From NCBI GenBank assembly GCA_022822305.1, contig JAJEBY010000003.1, positions 186,001 through 250,000 on the forward strand: a stretch of DNA of 64,000 nt. The letters are read 5' to 3'. The DNA is from Anaerolineae bacterium. Lineage in GTDB: Bacteria > Chloroflexota > Anaerolineae > Aggregatilineales > Phototrophicaceae. The first letter of the stretch is position 1, and every line of letters starts with the position of its first letter. Both the position numbers and the translations under genes were made by a program. The notes below the pieces were generated by a model that had not been told where the DNA came from, searched no databases, and saw only the letters and a program-made list of their open reading frames with translations. This document shows, one piece after another, positions 26,780 through 35,306 of this stretch.

Positions 26780-28780
26780 CTACTCCTCCGCCTCTTCCAT
26801 TGCCTCTTCCACATCCACCGGATCAAGCGTGATGCCTTCAAACACTCCCGCTGCAACCGGCTCCGCAATCACCGTCTTGACCTCGGCAAAAGGCAAATCC
26901 GCGCTCGAGCTGCCCGTCGCCGCCTGCATCAGCAGCGTCAGTCTATCCGCCATGCTCGACGGATCCGGATGCAAGCCATCCTGCAGCAGCGCCGTCTCGA
27001 AGACCTGCTCCACCACAGCATCAATCAAATCAGCATCGTCGCCGTCCGCAATCAATTCGCCCAGATTATGCATCAAGGCATGACGCCGATTCAGCTCCAG
27101 CGCCCGCACCGGCAATTCATAATCTTGATCCAGCATGCGATTGATGCGGAACATATAGCGGTTGGCGCTGTCGTCCTCGCTGACCAGCCGCGCCGGGCTA
27201 TCAACCAGCGTCTTGCTCTCGCGCACATCGCTCACCCGCTCGCCCAATACCGCCTTGACCCGCGCTTGTAATGTCGAGAAAGCGTCTTCGCCCAGGGACT
27301 CTTGTGCCGTCTCCTGCTCAGCCGCCGCTTCGCCAACATCTTCCAGATCCAACGCCGCCGAATCCACGCTGACCAGTTTATGCCCCTTGAAATCGACCAT
27401 GCCCATCGGCAGCATGGCATCGACCGGATGCGTGAAATACAGCACTTCAATGCCGCGCTGGCGGAAAATATCGAGATGCGGACTGCGCGACCCGCTGCGA
27501 TAATCATCGGCGACCACATAATAGATATCGTCCTGATTCTCGGCCATGCGCTCGACATATTCATCCAGCGAATAAAACGCGCTCGGGTCATCATCGTGCG
27601 TCGTCTGGAAAAACATCAGCGGTTCCAGGTCGCTGCGATCTTCACTATCGATCACCAGCCCTTGCTTCAAATACCCGCCAAATTCGCCGAAGATCTTCAA
27701 ATAGGTATCGCGATCATTCTTCGCCATCCGCTTCAGCTCGGATAACACCCGCCGCGTCACCGTCTTCTTCAAGCTGGCCATCACCCGCGTCGCCTGGATG
27801 CTCTCGCGCGTCACGCTCAGCGGCAAGTCCTCGCTATCGACCACGCCCTGTACGAAGCCCAAATACTCCGGCAGCAAATCGCGATTGAATTCTTCAATCA
27901 AGACCTTGCGCGCATAAAGCTTCAAACCGGGCTCCTTGCGCGGACTGAACATATTGGGCTGCGCGCTGCCCGGCACAAAAAGCAAAGCGTAGAACTGCAT
28001 CGGCACATCAGCGCGCATGTGAATATGATGGCTGGCGCCGCCGAAATCCATCGTCAGCATCTTGTAGAAGCTGTCGTATTCCTCGTCCTCCACTTCAGAC
28101 GGGTTGCGCCGCCAGATCGCCTGCTGCTTGTTGGTCGGCTCATCTTCATCATCTACAAATATGGGAAAGGCGACATAATCGGAATGCCGGCGGATGATGT
28201 CCTTGATGCGGAATCCGCGCGTGAATTCATTCTCGTCATCCTTGAGGCGCACCGTGATTTCCGTGCCGCGCACATCTTTTGATGCCGTCTCCAGCGTGTA
28301 GTTTGTGCCGCCGGTCGCCGACCATCGTACCGCCTCATCCTCCGGGCGATACGAACGCGATACCACATCCACCTGCTCCGCCACCATGAACGCCGAATAG
28401 AAGCCGACGCCGAACTGCCCGATGATATCCGATATCCCGCCGTCGTCCGGCTTGTCTTTCATCGCCTCAAGGAAGGCTTTGGCGCCCGACTTGGCTATCG
28501 TGCCCAGCCCGGCGATAATCTCATCGCGATTCATGCCGATGCCGGTATCGCTGATCTTCAGCGTATTGGCGTCTTCGTCCAGCTCGATATGAATCTCCAA
28601 ATCGGCGCCGGCATCCTGCACATTGTCATTAGTCAGCATCTCGAATTGCAGCCGATTCAACGCATCCGACGCATTCGAGATCAACTCGCGCAAGAAAATC
28701 TCCTTTTCCGTGTACAGCGAATGAATCAAGATATTCAGCAGCTGCTGCGTCTCCGCCTGAAAAGTGTGTTGTTCGCTCAT
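26780..28780 (-). CDS. htpG: Chaperone HtpG (Hsp90)
   Basis: A 666-residue bacterial Hsp90. The N-terminal GHKL ATPase has Glu32 and Asn36 (FLRELISNASDALNRL), DTGIGM and GQFGVGFYSAFMVA. The middle domain has a catalytic-loop Arg (PLSVTRESIQ), followed by a C-terminal dimerisation domain ending in an acidic EEAMEEAEE tail. It acts in the cytosol on client proteins during stress. The ATG at 28780 has AGGAGG upstream. No full CIRCE heat-shock operator is present in the 222-base divergent gap, only one half-site-like TTAGCAC. Confidence 0.97.
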   Translation of the reverse strand: MSEQHTFQAETQQLLNILIHSLYTEKEIFLRELISNASDALNRLQFEMLTNDNVQDAGADLEIHIELDEDANTLKISDTGIGMNRDEIIAGLGTIAKSGAKAFLEAMKDKPDDGGISDIIGQFGVGFYSAFMVAEQVDVVSRSYRPEDEAVRWSATGGTNYTLETASKDVRGTEITVRLKDDENEFTRGFRIKDIIRRHSDYVAFPIFVDDEDEPTNKQQAIWRRNPSEVEDEEYDSFYKMLTMDFGGASHHIHMRADVPMQFYALLFVPGSAQPNMFSPRKEPGLKLYARKVLIEEFNRDLLPEYLGFVQGVVDSEDLPLSVTRESIQATRVMASLKKTVTRRVLSELKRMAKNDRDTYLKIFGEFGGYLKQGLVIDSEDRSDLEPLMFFQTTHDDDPSAFYSLDEYVERMAENQDDIYYVVADDYRSGSRSPHLDIFRQRGIEVLYFTHPVDAMLPMGMVDFKGHKLVSVDSAALDLEDVGEAAAEQETAQESLGEDAFSTLQARVKAVLGERVSDVRESKTLVDSPARLVSEDDSANRYMFRINRMLDQDYELPVRALELNRRHALMHNLGELIADGDDADLIDAVVEQVFETALLQDGLHPDPSSMADRLTLLMQAATGSSSADLPFAEVKTVIAEPVAAGVFEGITLDPVDVEEAMEEAEE

Positions 28781-28937
28781 GGCTCCTCCTGTCACCCGGC
28801 CTCGCGCCATCCCTCTCGTCAACAGCGCGAATTATCGCATCTGTTTTAGCACAGCCGCGTAAGAAATAAATATGAACTTCCCCAGACGACCGTTCTGTCG
28901 CGCCCGCGATCGCTTTTCAGAATACTTTGTCACGCTC

Positions 28938-28966
28938 ATGACCGAATGCGGCGCCCCTGCTATACT
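28938..28966 (+). promoter_or_regulatory. Promoter of the zinc-type dehydrogenase
   Basis: ATGACC (28938-28943), 17 bases, TATACT (28961-28966). The start point would be near 28973, with a leader of about 30 bases before the ATG at 29003. Confidence 0.45.
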
Positions 28967-29002
28967 CATTCGCATTCAACCCGCCATTGCCGGAGCCCGC
29001 CC

Positions 29003-29971
29003 ATGAAAGCCGTGCAAATCATCGCCCGCAGCCAACCTGTATTCGTGGACGCCCCAGTGCCCGCCTTGCGCCCCGGCCACGCCCTGATCAGAACGCTGCG
29101 CCTCTCGCTCTGCGGCAGCGATACGCGTCATCTGCACTACCTGCCGGACGAGCGCTATCCCACCCAACCCGGCGATACCGGTCACGAAATGGTCGGCGTT
29201 ATCGACGCCATCGACGCGCCCGAGAGCGACTTCAACGTCGGCGATCACGTGCTGGCGCTGGCGCCCGATCACCGCGCCATGGCCGAATACTACCTGGCGC
29301 CGGTCGAGCACTTGCTTCCCATCGATAGCGCCGTCCCGCTCGAGCACTCCGTACAGGCGCAGCAGCTGGGCACCGTGCTCTACGCCGCCCAATCCCTGCC
29401 CGATGTCCGCGGCAAGTCGGTCGCCGTCATCGGACAAGGCTCGGCCGGTCTCTATTTCAATCTCGCCCTGCGCGAGCGCGGCGCCGCCAAAATCATCGCC
29501 CTCGACTTGAAGGCATATCGCCTCGCCTACAGCCGACGCTACGGGGCCACAGATACGCTGCATAATGCCAGCGGAGTGCCACAAGATGCCATTCGCGCGC
29601 TCAACGGCGGCGCATTGCCCGATGTAGTGGTCGAAGCCGCCGGCGAAGAAGCCTCGATCGCGCTGGCGGTCGACATCGTGCGCGATAACGGCTTCATCCT
29701 CCTCTTCGGCGTGCCGCGCTTCGAGTGGGTGCGCTTCCCTTACCTGCAATTCTTCTGGAAGACGCTCAACGCCAAAGCCATCGTGCACGCCACCCGCGAT
29801 CCTGACCACGCCTGCACGCGCCAAGCCCTGGAGTGGATCCGCACAGGCAAAGTCGATGTCGCCAGCATGATCACGCATACTTTCAAATTCGATGATGTCA
29901 TGCAAGCCTATGAGCTGCATCACCTGCAAGACGAAGGCGCGGTCAAAATCGTGATAGATATGGAGGCCTGA
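29003..29971 (+). CDS. Zinc-type medium-chain alcohol dehydrogenase
   Basis: A 322-residue MDR dehydrogenase. Catalytic-zinc residues are visible: Cys in LSLCGSDTRH, and His and Glu in DTGHEMVG. The Rossmann segment VAVIGQGSAGLYFNLALR binds the nicotinamide cofactor. The four-Cys structural-zinc loop of classical ADHs is missing; the protein goes from the ALAPDHRAMAEYY region straight on. It is shorter than usual (about 340-350). The likely substrate is a polyol or secondary alcohol, unassigned. The ATG at 29003 is chosen over the longer frame because homologues start MKAVQI. Confidence 0.9.
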   Translation: MKAVQIIARSQPVFVDAPVPALRPGHALIRTLRLSLCGSDTRHLHYLPDERYPTQPGDTGHEMVGVIDAIDAPESDFNVGDHVLALAPDHRAMAEYYLAPVEHLLPIDSAVPLEHSVQAQQLGTVLYAAQSLPDVRGKSVAVIGQGSAGLYFNLALRERGAAKIIALDLKAYRLAYSRRYGATDTLHNASGVPQDAIRALNGGALPDVVVEAAGEEASIALAVDIVRDNGFILLFGVPRFEWVRFPYLQFFWKTLNAKAIVHATRDPDHACTRQALEWIRTGKVDVASMITHTFKFDDVMQAYELHHLQDEGAVKIVIDMEA

Positions 29972-30259
29972 TTGCCGCGCCCGAGATGCCGGCCGGCGCC
30001 GGCCTGCAAATACTGCGTCTTCAACCTGAGCTGGACCTCAAGACGCGTCGAGCCGCCGACATCGGCGCCGCTCACCCGCCGCCAGCAAATCCTCCACCAC
30101 GAACCCGGCGACCCGCTCCGCCACTTCCCGTCGCTGTTTGACGAGGCTGCGGTTTAGGTGGGGTCAGGATGGCAATAAAAGTGAAAAGCCAACTCGTTAT
30201 CACAACGTCGAAGCGAATTAGATGTCAGGCGAATTCTTGAAACTTCGGATCAGGTAGCA
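29972..30259. other. Gap with possible coding remnant
   Basis: A GC-rich part (29972-30157) changes abruptly near 30165 into AT-rich DNA leading to the OLD nuclease gene. A minus-strand frame with VAERVAGFVVEDLLAAGER looks protein-like but lacks a start and is soon stopped. It may be a decayed fragment. No functional gene is supported. Confidence 0.35.
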
Positions 30260-31939
30260 CTATAGGCTATCTACCGCCTTCTTGATCTCTTCAATTAGTT
30301 CGTCAATCTTGCACATTTTTATCGAATCAAGATCTGCTATTTCTATCGCTTTGTCCATTACTATAGGTTTATTGAGGCAGGTTTGGAACTCCGATTCAAG
30401 CCACTTTGCTACTCGCGAACTAAACATCATTTTGTTGGTCAATCCCGCGCTTGCCCACCATTTGTCAAATTCCTCTTTTGTGGTTTTCTCTACAGACTTT
30501 CCCAAATTGGCAAGCACTTCTGCCAACGCTTTGAAGTACAGTTCCTCAGTCACGATTCCTTCAAAATCTTTGCCGTAAGCGTGGCTGACAACTCGGACGT
30601 TCTCAAATCCGCCTTTCGACTTGATCGTATCTGCGTCGGTATCACCGTCCACCAGCACAATTGGTCGGACGTTTTGACTTGCCGCGAACTTTATCCATTT
30701 GGGGATCTCGCCAGTACCACCGGCCGAAAGCACGAAACACAGTCGCCAATGTAGCTTTAGGTCGGGACAAATTTCAGTGCGTTCGTCAATCAATCTGTCG
30801 ATGAGTCTGTTTAGTGCCAAACGCTCGGTCGGTCCTTCTACAATGATGGTGACTGCCGAAAACATCAACGAATCAGCTGGCAGAATACCAAGTTGCGCTC
30901 GAACACTCTGATAACTGGATTCTACATACGGCTTGTTGTTGATTCGCGTGGTCGCATATCCTGCTATCGTCGTGTCGCGGTATAGTAAGCGAAGACTTTT
31001 GGGGCGTGCCGGATTAATCATTGCCGGAGAATGCGTTGCGTACACCACTTGAATATTCTGGTGTTCAGCGAAATCTTCCAGTATTTTTCTGAACGCATGT
31101 TGAGCATCGGCGTGCAGCGAGTTCTCCGGTTCGTCGTACAGTAGCAGCACATTTTCCACTTCTAGGTCAATGTCCAGTAGCAATAGCATCAGGCCCATGA
31201 GCTTCTGATAGCCAGCACCTCTAAGGTGAGGAAATGCTCGGCCTCCAAATCTATCCTCCAATCCCACGGTAATCTTCAATGGCGAATGCGATTCGATCTC
31301 CAAATAGAACTCTATATCAAGAGCCTGTGGTTTTGCCCGCGATAAACTGGCGTTGATTTTCTCATTTGCATTTCTGCAGTGCAGGTTTCTATTTCTATCG
31401 TCTAGGCTCTCTAATTTGTCCCAGTGATTTGGTCCGAATGCAGATGTCAGAAGCCGATTCTCGCTGGCATTTCGTCCTTCAACTGAAATGGAAGTTCGAA
31501 TGATATCATGATTTGCCAAGTCAATGACTTTAAGCCTCCGCTTTGGCGTACTGTTCCCTACATTCTCAGGCTTTCCACGCTCGTTTCGAAGGGAAAGCAC
31601 GTGGAACTCATTCATGGTGTATCGGAGCCGCAGATCCACCTCCCAGCCGACCGGTGTACTCTGATGCAAGTACCTAGTATCCGAGGAGACAACGAACGTC
31701 GATACTGCACAAATGTCGATGTTTCGATCCCACTGCATCTCAGAAACAATTAGGAAATCTGAGTTGGCATCATCCAAACTACCTGCTACATCTGCTGAAA
31801 GTCTTCGTATAGTCTCAAGTACGGCAGACTTGCCTGCATCGTTTGCGCCTGTTAAAACTGTGACCGTAGGTTCAATGTTCAGCGTTGCGGTTTCAAAGAA
31901 TGGGCGAAATCCAGTAATTGTTAGTCGCTTCAAAATCAT
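30260..31939 (-). CDS. OLD-family ATP-dependent nuclease (AAA + TOPRIM)
   Basis: A 559-residue protein. An ABC/SMC-type ATPase has Walker A GANDAGKS (31-38), Walker B LLLYDE (Asp269, Glu270) and switch His303 (ATHSPAM). A C-terminal TOPRIM nuclease has IIVEGPTE (Glu368) and VLVDGDTD (Asp431, Asp433). OLD proteins act as phage defence or DNA-repair nucleases. Class 2 members (Gabija GajA) pair with a UvrD-like helicase, but none is beside it, so this is a solitary, class 1-like copy. Base composition is clearly lower in GC than both flanks, suggesting transfer. The ATG at 31939 has only a weak ribosome site. Confidence 0.9.
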   Translation of the reverse strand: MILKRLTITGFRPFFETATLNIEPTVTVLTGANDAGKSAVLETIRRLSADVAGSLDDANSDFLIVSEMQWDRNIDICAVSTFVVSSDTRYLHQSTPVGWEVDLRLRYTMNEFHVLSLRNERGKPENVGNSTPKRRLKVIDLANHDIIRTSISVEGRNASENRLLTSAFGPNHWDKLESLDDRNRNLHCRNANEKINASLSRAKPQALDIEFYLEIESHSPLKITVGLEDRFGGRAFPHLRGAGYQKLMGLMLLLLDIDLEVENVLLLYDEPENSLHADAQHAFRKILEDFAEHQNIQVVYATHSPAMINPARPKSLRLLYRDTTIAGYATTRINNKPYVESSYQSVRAQLGILPADSLMFSAVTIIVEGPTERLALNRLIDRLIDERTEICPDLKLHWRLCFVLSAGGTGEIPKWIKFAASQNVRPIVLVDGDTDADTIKSKGGFENVRVVSHAYGKDFEGIVTEELYFKALAEVLANLGKSVEKTTKEEFDKWWASAGLTNKMMFSSRVAKWLESEFQTCLNKPIVMDKAIEIADLDSIKMCKIDELIEEIKKAVDSL

Positions 31940-32110
31940 CCGGCGTTCCCGTCGGCGCTAAGATTAAGACCCATACATTATATGTCTTCCATTCCGGAAA
32001 TTCTATAATTTGCGCCGCTTTCACCCACAATATATTCGCTGTTTTGCGCGACCATCCACTCACCCCACCCGGCGCCATCCATGCTACCCTGCAATTCAAT
32101 GACGTTTAAG

Positions 32111-32135
32111 CCCCTCTCCCTTCATGGGAGAGGGG
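32111..32135. repeat. Dispersed hairpin, family B (perfect)
   Basis: CCCCTCTCCC, TTCAT, GGGAGAGGGG: perfect 10-base arms, followed by TTTGGGGTGAGGGCG. Related elements are at 33053-33080 and around 42765-42838, with weaker forms near 14322 and 25552. Confidence 0.7.
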
Positions 32136-32152
32136 TTTGGGGTGAGGGCGTG

Positions 32153-32208
32153 TAAAAGACTTTTATGTCCGAAAAAATATTGCCGTCGGACATAAAACGG
32201 ACACAAAA
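32153..32208. promoter_or_regulatory. Operator-like cluster upstream of the Wzz-like gene
   Basis: Three overlapping symmetries. TAAAAG-A-CTTTTA lies at 32153-32165. TTTTATGTCCG (32161-32171) pairs with CGGACATAAAA (32187-32197), perfect 11-base arms 15 bases apart. A direct near-copy CGGACACAAAA (32198-32208) sits one helical turn further. This fits a dimeric regulator bound ahead of the gene at 32249. Confidence 0.5.
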
Positions 32209-32248
32209 CCGACGCTTAATCCATTCGCGCCTATGCTAAAATGACGCC

Positions 32249-32902
32249 ATGAACCTCATCGACTACGCCACCATCCTCATCCGCCGCGGCTGGATCATGC
32301 TGCTGCTCGGCGTCATCGCCGCCGGCGCCGCCTTCTTCTTCAGCCGGGGAATGGAACCCGTCTACCGCGCCACCCAGAAGGTGCTGCTCGTGCCCAGCCG
32401 CAGCGACTTCGGCCTTACCCAAGCCGCCAAGCAGACGCTCAACAACCATGTCGCCTGGCTCGATAGCAGCTTGCGCGCCGCCGAAGTCATCGACGAATTG
32501 CAGCTGGACATGATCCCGCAAGCGCTGCGCGCCGATGTGCGCATCGCGCCCGATCTCGATAGCCTCTTGATTCAGATTGACGCCGAAAGCAAGGATGCCG
32601 ATCAAGCCGCCCGCATCGCCCAGAAATGGGGCCAGCTGCTGGTGGAATATCGCAACGACCTCAATCAGCAAGCCCGCCGCGAAGACCGCATCGAGGCGTC
32701 CCTGCAGGACGAGCCGCTGCGCGTACGCGCCCGCCCCAACATCCCCATCAATACCCTGGTCGGATTGCTCGCCGGCGTCTTCATCGGCGGCATCATCGTC
32801 TTCGTGCTCGAGTATCTGGAGAGCGCCATCGTGCGCCGCCGCGAAGATATCGAAACCGCCGCGGGCATTCCCGTGCTGGCCTCCGTCCCGCCCGGCGATT
32901 GA
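32249..32902 (+). CDS. Wzz-like polysaccharide chain-length determinant
   Basis: A 217-residue inner-membrane protein. It has an N-terminal Wzz domain with MNLIDYATILIRRGW, a first membrane helix (IMLLLGVIAAGAAFFF) and YRATQKVLLVPSRS. A coiled periplasmic part and a second helix (LVGLLAGVFIGGIIVFVLEYL) follow. The short cytoplasmic tail (RRREDIETAAGIPVLASVPPGD) stops before the tyrosine-kinase domain found in fused BY-kinases. Wzz proteins set polymer length with a Wzy polymerase, but no wzy is adjacent. It has no strong ribosome site. An operator-like cluster lies just upstream. Confidence 0.88.
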   Translation: MNLIDYATILIRRGWIMLLLGVIAAGAAFFFSRGMEPVYRATQKVLLVPSRSDFGLTQAAKQTLNNHVAWLDSSLRAAEVIDELQLDMIPQALRADVRIAPDLDSLLIQIDAESKDADQAARIAQKWGQLLVEYRNDLNQQARREDRIEASLQDEPLRVRARPNIPINTLVGLLAGVFIGGIIVFVLEYLESAIVRRREDIETAAGIPVLASVPPGD

Positions 32903-33052
32903 AATCCAATGTCACTTTGAAGGGCTTGCGCGCTACTTGTTAGCAACCGTTTGCCTCTCGTCCACTGCGTCAATCACGTGATTTCAAATGTAGGATCGAA
33001 TCCTCGGTAACTTATCTTGCTCACTTGGAATGTCAAACTCTGAGATCGCGCT

Positions 33053-33080
33053 CCCCCTCTCCGATGCTTCGGGGAGGGGG
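33053..33080. repeat. Dispersed hairpin, family B
   Basis: CCCCCTCTCCG, ATGCTT, CGGGGAGGGGG: 11-base arms with one mismatch, then CCGGGGGAGGGG. It lies in the gap (32903-33128) between the Wzz-like and PLP genes, where I see nothing else. Confidence 0.65.
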
Positions 33081-33128
33081 CCGGGGGAGGGGTTGTAGCG
33101 GTCACCATCGGATCGCCCGCCACGCGCG

Positions 33129-34079
33129 TCACCCGGCAGCCAAAATCCCCGCCAAAACCGCGCGATCGATATTGCCGCCCGATACCACACAGACCACCTT
33201 GCCGCTGCCGGCCCGTCCCGCCAGCGCCGCCGCCACAGCAGCCGCGCCCGCGCCTTCCGCGATCACGCGCTGCCGCTCCGCCAGCAGCCGTATCGCATCC
33301 TTGACCTCATCCAGCGACACCACCAGCGCGTCATCCAGCAGTTCGCGGGCCAACGGCCACATCTCCTGCAGCACGCTTGCTCCGCCGATGCCATCGACGA
33401 AGCTGGGTTGATAATCAATCGCGACCGGCCGACCGGCGCTCAGCGATGCCGACAGTGGCGCCGCCGTCTCGACCTCTACCGCATAGAGGCGCGTATCCGG
33501 TTTCAGCGCCCGCATGGCCGAGGCGATCCCGCTGCTCAAGCCGCCGCCGCCGAAAGGAATGACGACGGCATCGACATCGGGCAGGTCTTCCAGGATTTCG
33601 GGCCCGATAGTGCCGTTGCCGGCGATGACAGCACGATTGCTGACCGGGTGGATGAACAATCCCGGCGCCTCGTCGTATGCGCCGCTGATGATGATTTCCC
33701 ACCAGCGACTGAATGGCACGCTGATGATCCGTCCGCCAAGGCGTCGAATCGCAGCCAGTTTGGTTTCCGGCGCATGATCGGGCACGATCACCTGACAGGG
33801 GATGCCCAGGCGGCGCGCGTTCCAAGCCACGCCCTGCGCCATATTGCCCGCGCTGGCGGTGACGACGCCTTCAGCAAGCTTATGTGGCGACGCCAGCGCC
33901 ATCGCGTTGCCGGCGCCGCGCAATTTGAATGACCCAATCGGCTGCAAGTTCTCCAATTTGAGGAAGATGTCGCAGGGCGCGTCATCGACGCTCAAATGCA
34001 GCAACGGCGCGCGAATGGCCGAATCCGCGATGCGCCCCGCCGCCGCCCTGATCTCGTCAAGCCTGATTGGCGCAATCAT
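33129..34079 (-). CDS. Threonine/serine dehydratase-like PLP enzyme
   Basis: A 316-residue fold-type II PLP enzyme. The Schiff-base Lys is Lys52 (QPIGSFKLRGAGNA). The substrate loop is SAGNMAQG, the phosphate cradle is FGGGGLSSG, and a late VVCVVSGGN is present. This is the catalytic domain without the ACT-like regulatory part of biosynthetic IlvA, so a catabolic dehydratase or racemase of serine, threonine or hydroxyaspartate type is likely. Its ATG directly follows the TAA of the upstream gene, so translation is coupled. The pair may form a small catabolic cassette. Confidence 0.9.
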   Translation of the reverse strand: MIAPIRLDEIRAAAGRIADSAIRAPLLHLSVDDAPCDIFLKLENLQPIGSFKLRGAGNAMALASPHKLAEGVVTASAGNMAQGVAWNARRLGIPCQVIVPDHAPETKLAAIRRLGGRIISVPFSRWWEIIISGAYDEAPGLFIHPVSNRAVIAGNGTIGPEILEDLPDVDAVVIPFGGGGLSSGIASAMRALKPDTRLYAVEVETAAPLSASLSAGRPVAIDYQPSFVDGIGGASVLQEMWPLARELLDDALVVSLDEVKDAIRLLAERQRVIAEGAGAAAVAAALAGRAGSGKVVCVVSGGNIDRAVLAGILAAG

Positions 34080-35213
34080 TTAGACAGCCCGGCTGAAGCG
34101 CGCCAGCATGTCAGGATCCACATCGACGCCCAATCCCGGCGCATTTGGCACAGTGACATAGCCGTCGCTGACGCTGAAAATCGGCGCGGTCAGATTATCT
34201 CGCAAGGCATTCTCCGAGCGATCCATCTCCAGCAGCGCGTCCGGCATACGCAGCCGGCCCGGCACAATATCGAGCGTGCTGACCAGGTGCAGGCCGGCGG
34301 CAAAGGCGATGCCCGTGCCCCAACTGTGAGGGACCACGTTGGTCTGGAAGGCTTGCGCCAGCGCCGCGATCCGCTTGCACTCGCTCAGGCCGCCGGCGGC
34401 GCAGATATCCGGCTGCGCGATATCGACGCAATTGTTGCTGAGCAAATGTCGAAATCCCGCCAGCAGATACTCGCACTCGCCGCCGGCGATGGGAATAGAG
34501 GTCCGCCCCCGCAGCTCGCGATAACCTTCGTAATCCTCCGGCGTGACCGGCTCCTCAAAAAAGCGGATGCCCAGCGGCTCGATTCTCTTGGCGAACGCGA
34601 GCGCCTCGCTGCGCGAATAGGCGTGATTGGCATCGACCATCAGCTCGATTTCGTCGCCGATCGCATCGCGTATCGCACGCACGTGCCGCACATCGGTATC
34701 GACGTCCAAGCCCACCTTCATCTTCAAGGCCTGGAAACCTTGCTCCACATAGGCGCAAGCTTCCGCCGCCAGCTTGCCAGCCAGATCGTCCGTTTCAGTG
34801 AAGTACATGCCTGTGGCGTAGACCTTGACGCTTTCGCGTCTGCGGCCGCCCAGCAAGACCGAGACCGGCTGATTCAAGAGCTTGCCGCGTAGATCCCAGA
34901 TGGCAATGTCGATAGCGCTGATCGCCGCCACCAGCACGCCGCGCCGCGCGTAGTCCATGGCACGCAGATGCATCTTGCTCCAAATCGCCTCCACCTGCAG
35001 CGGATCTTCGCCCTGAACCAGCGGCGCCAGGAATTCAACGCCGGCCCGAATCACATTTGCGGGACCGTAACCCTCGCCCCAGCCGTAGGTCCCGTCCTCG
35101 GCGACGACCTTCACCAGGCAGATCTGCCGCTCATCAAATCCAAACTGAGAAAAGTAAAAGGGCGTCTCCAGCCGCTGCTCGACGACATAGCTCTCAACCT
35201 GTTTGATTCTCAA
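34080..35213 (-). CDS. Mandelate racemase-group enolase superfamily enzyme
   Basis: A 377-residue enolase-superfamily protein. The KxK motif is Lys164/Lys166 (LKMKVG), the metal ligands are Asp194 (VDANHAY), Glu220 and Glu246 (AGGECEY), and the acid/base pair is Asp269/His296 (QPDI, VVPHSWG). This pattern fits the mandelate racemase group, which includes sugar-acid dehydratases. The likely start is TTG at 35213 (then RIKQVESYVVE). Longer in-frame starts would overlap the divergent gene region and give atypical residues; no clear ribosome site is seen. The substrate is unknown. Confidence 0.88.
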   Translation of the reverse strand: MRIKQVESYVVEQRLETPFYFSQFGFDERQICLVKVVAEDGTYGWGEGYGPANVIRAGVEFLAPLVQGEDPLQVEAIWSKMHLRAMDYARRGVLVAAISAIDIAIWDLRGKLLNQPVSVLLGGRRRESVKVYATGMYFTETDDLAGKLAAEACAYVEQGFQALKMKVGLDVDTDVRHVRAIRDAIGDEIELMVDANHAYSRSEALAFAKRIEPLGIRFFEEPVTPEDYEGYRELRGRTSIPIAGGECEYLLAGFRHLLSNNCVDIAQPDICAAGGLSECKRIAALAQAFQTNVVPHSWGTGIAFAAGLHLVSTLDIVPGRLRMPDALLEMDRSENALRDNLTAPIFSVSDGYVTVPNAPGLGVDVDPDMLARFSRAV

Positions 35214-35306
35214 GGCGCATCGCTTTCGTGTTGATGTCCAGTGGGCTATAGTGTATCCGAAACCACCTGGCAAGACGATGAAGGCGGACGGCCGCCAGAC
35301 ACAGCC

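Larger units (their letters stand above)
31940..32248. other. 309-base gap before the Wzz-like gene
   Basis: It contains a hairpin element (32111-32135) and an operator-like cluster (32153-32208), described separately. Two short overlapping frames (31893-32099 minus, 31918-32109 plus) have no ribosome site or recognisable domain, so I do not call them. Confidence 0.5.

Noticed and set aside
28848..28856. CIRCE heat-shock operator before htpG
   Set aside because: Only one half (TTAGCAC) is present; the matching GAGTGCTAA arm is missing.
30260..31939. Gabija (GajAB) defence system
   Set aside because: No UvrD-like GajB gene is next to the OLD nuclease; the neighbours are a zinc-type alcohol dehydrogenase and a Wzz-like gene.
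32990..33010. tRNA T-arm (GGATCGAATCC)
   Set aside because: No acceptor, D or anticodon stems can be folded around it.
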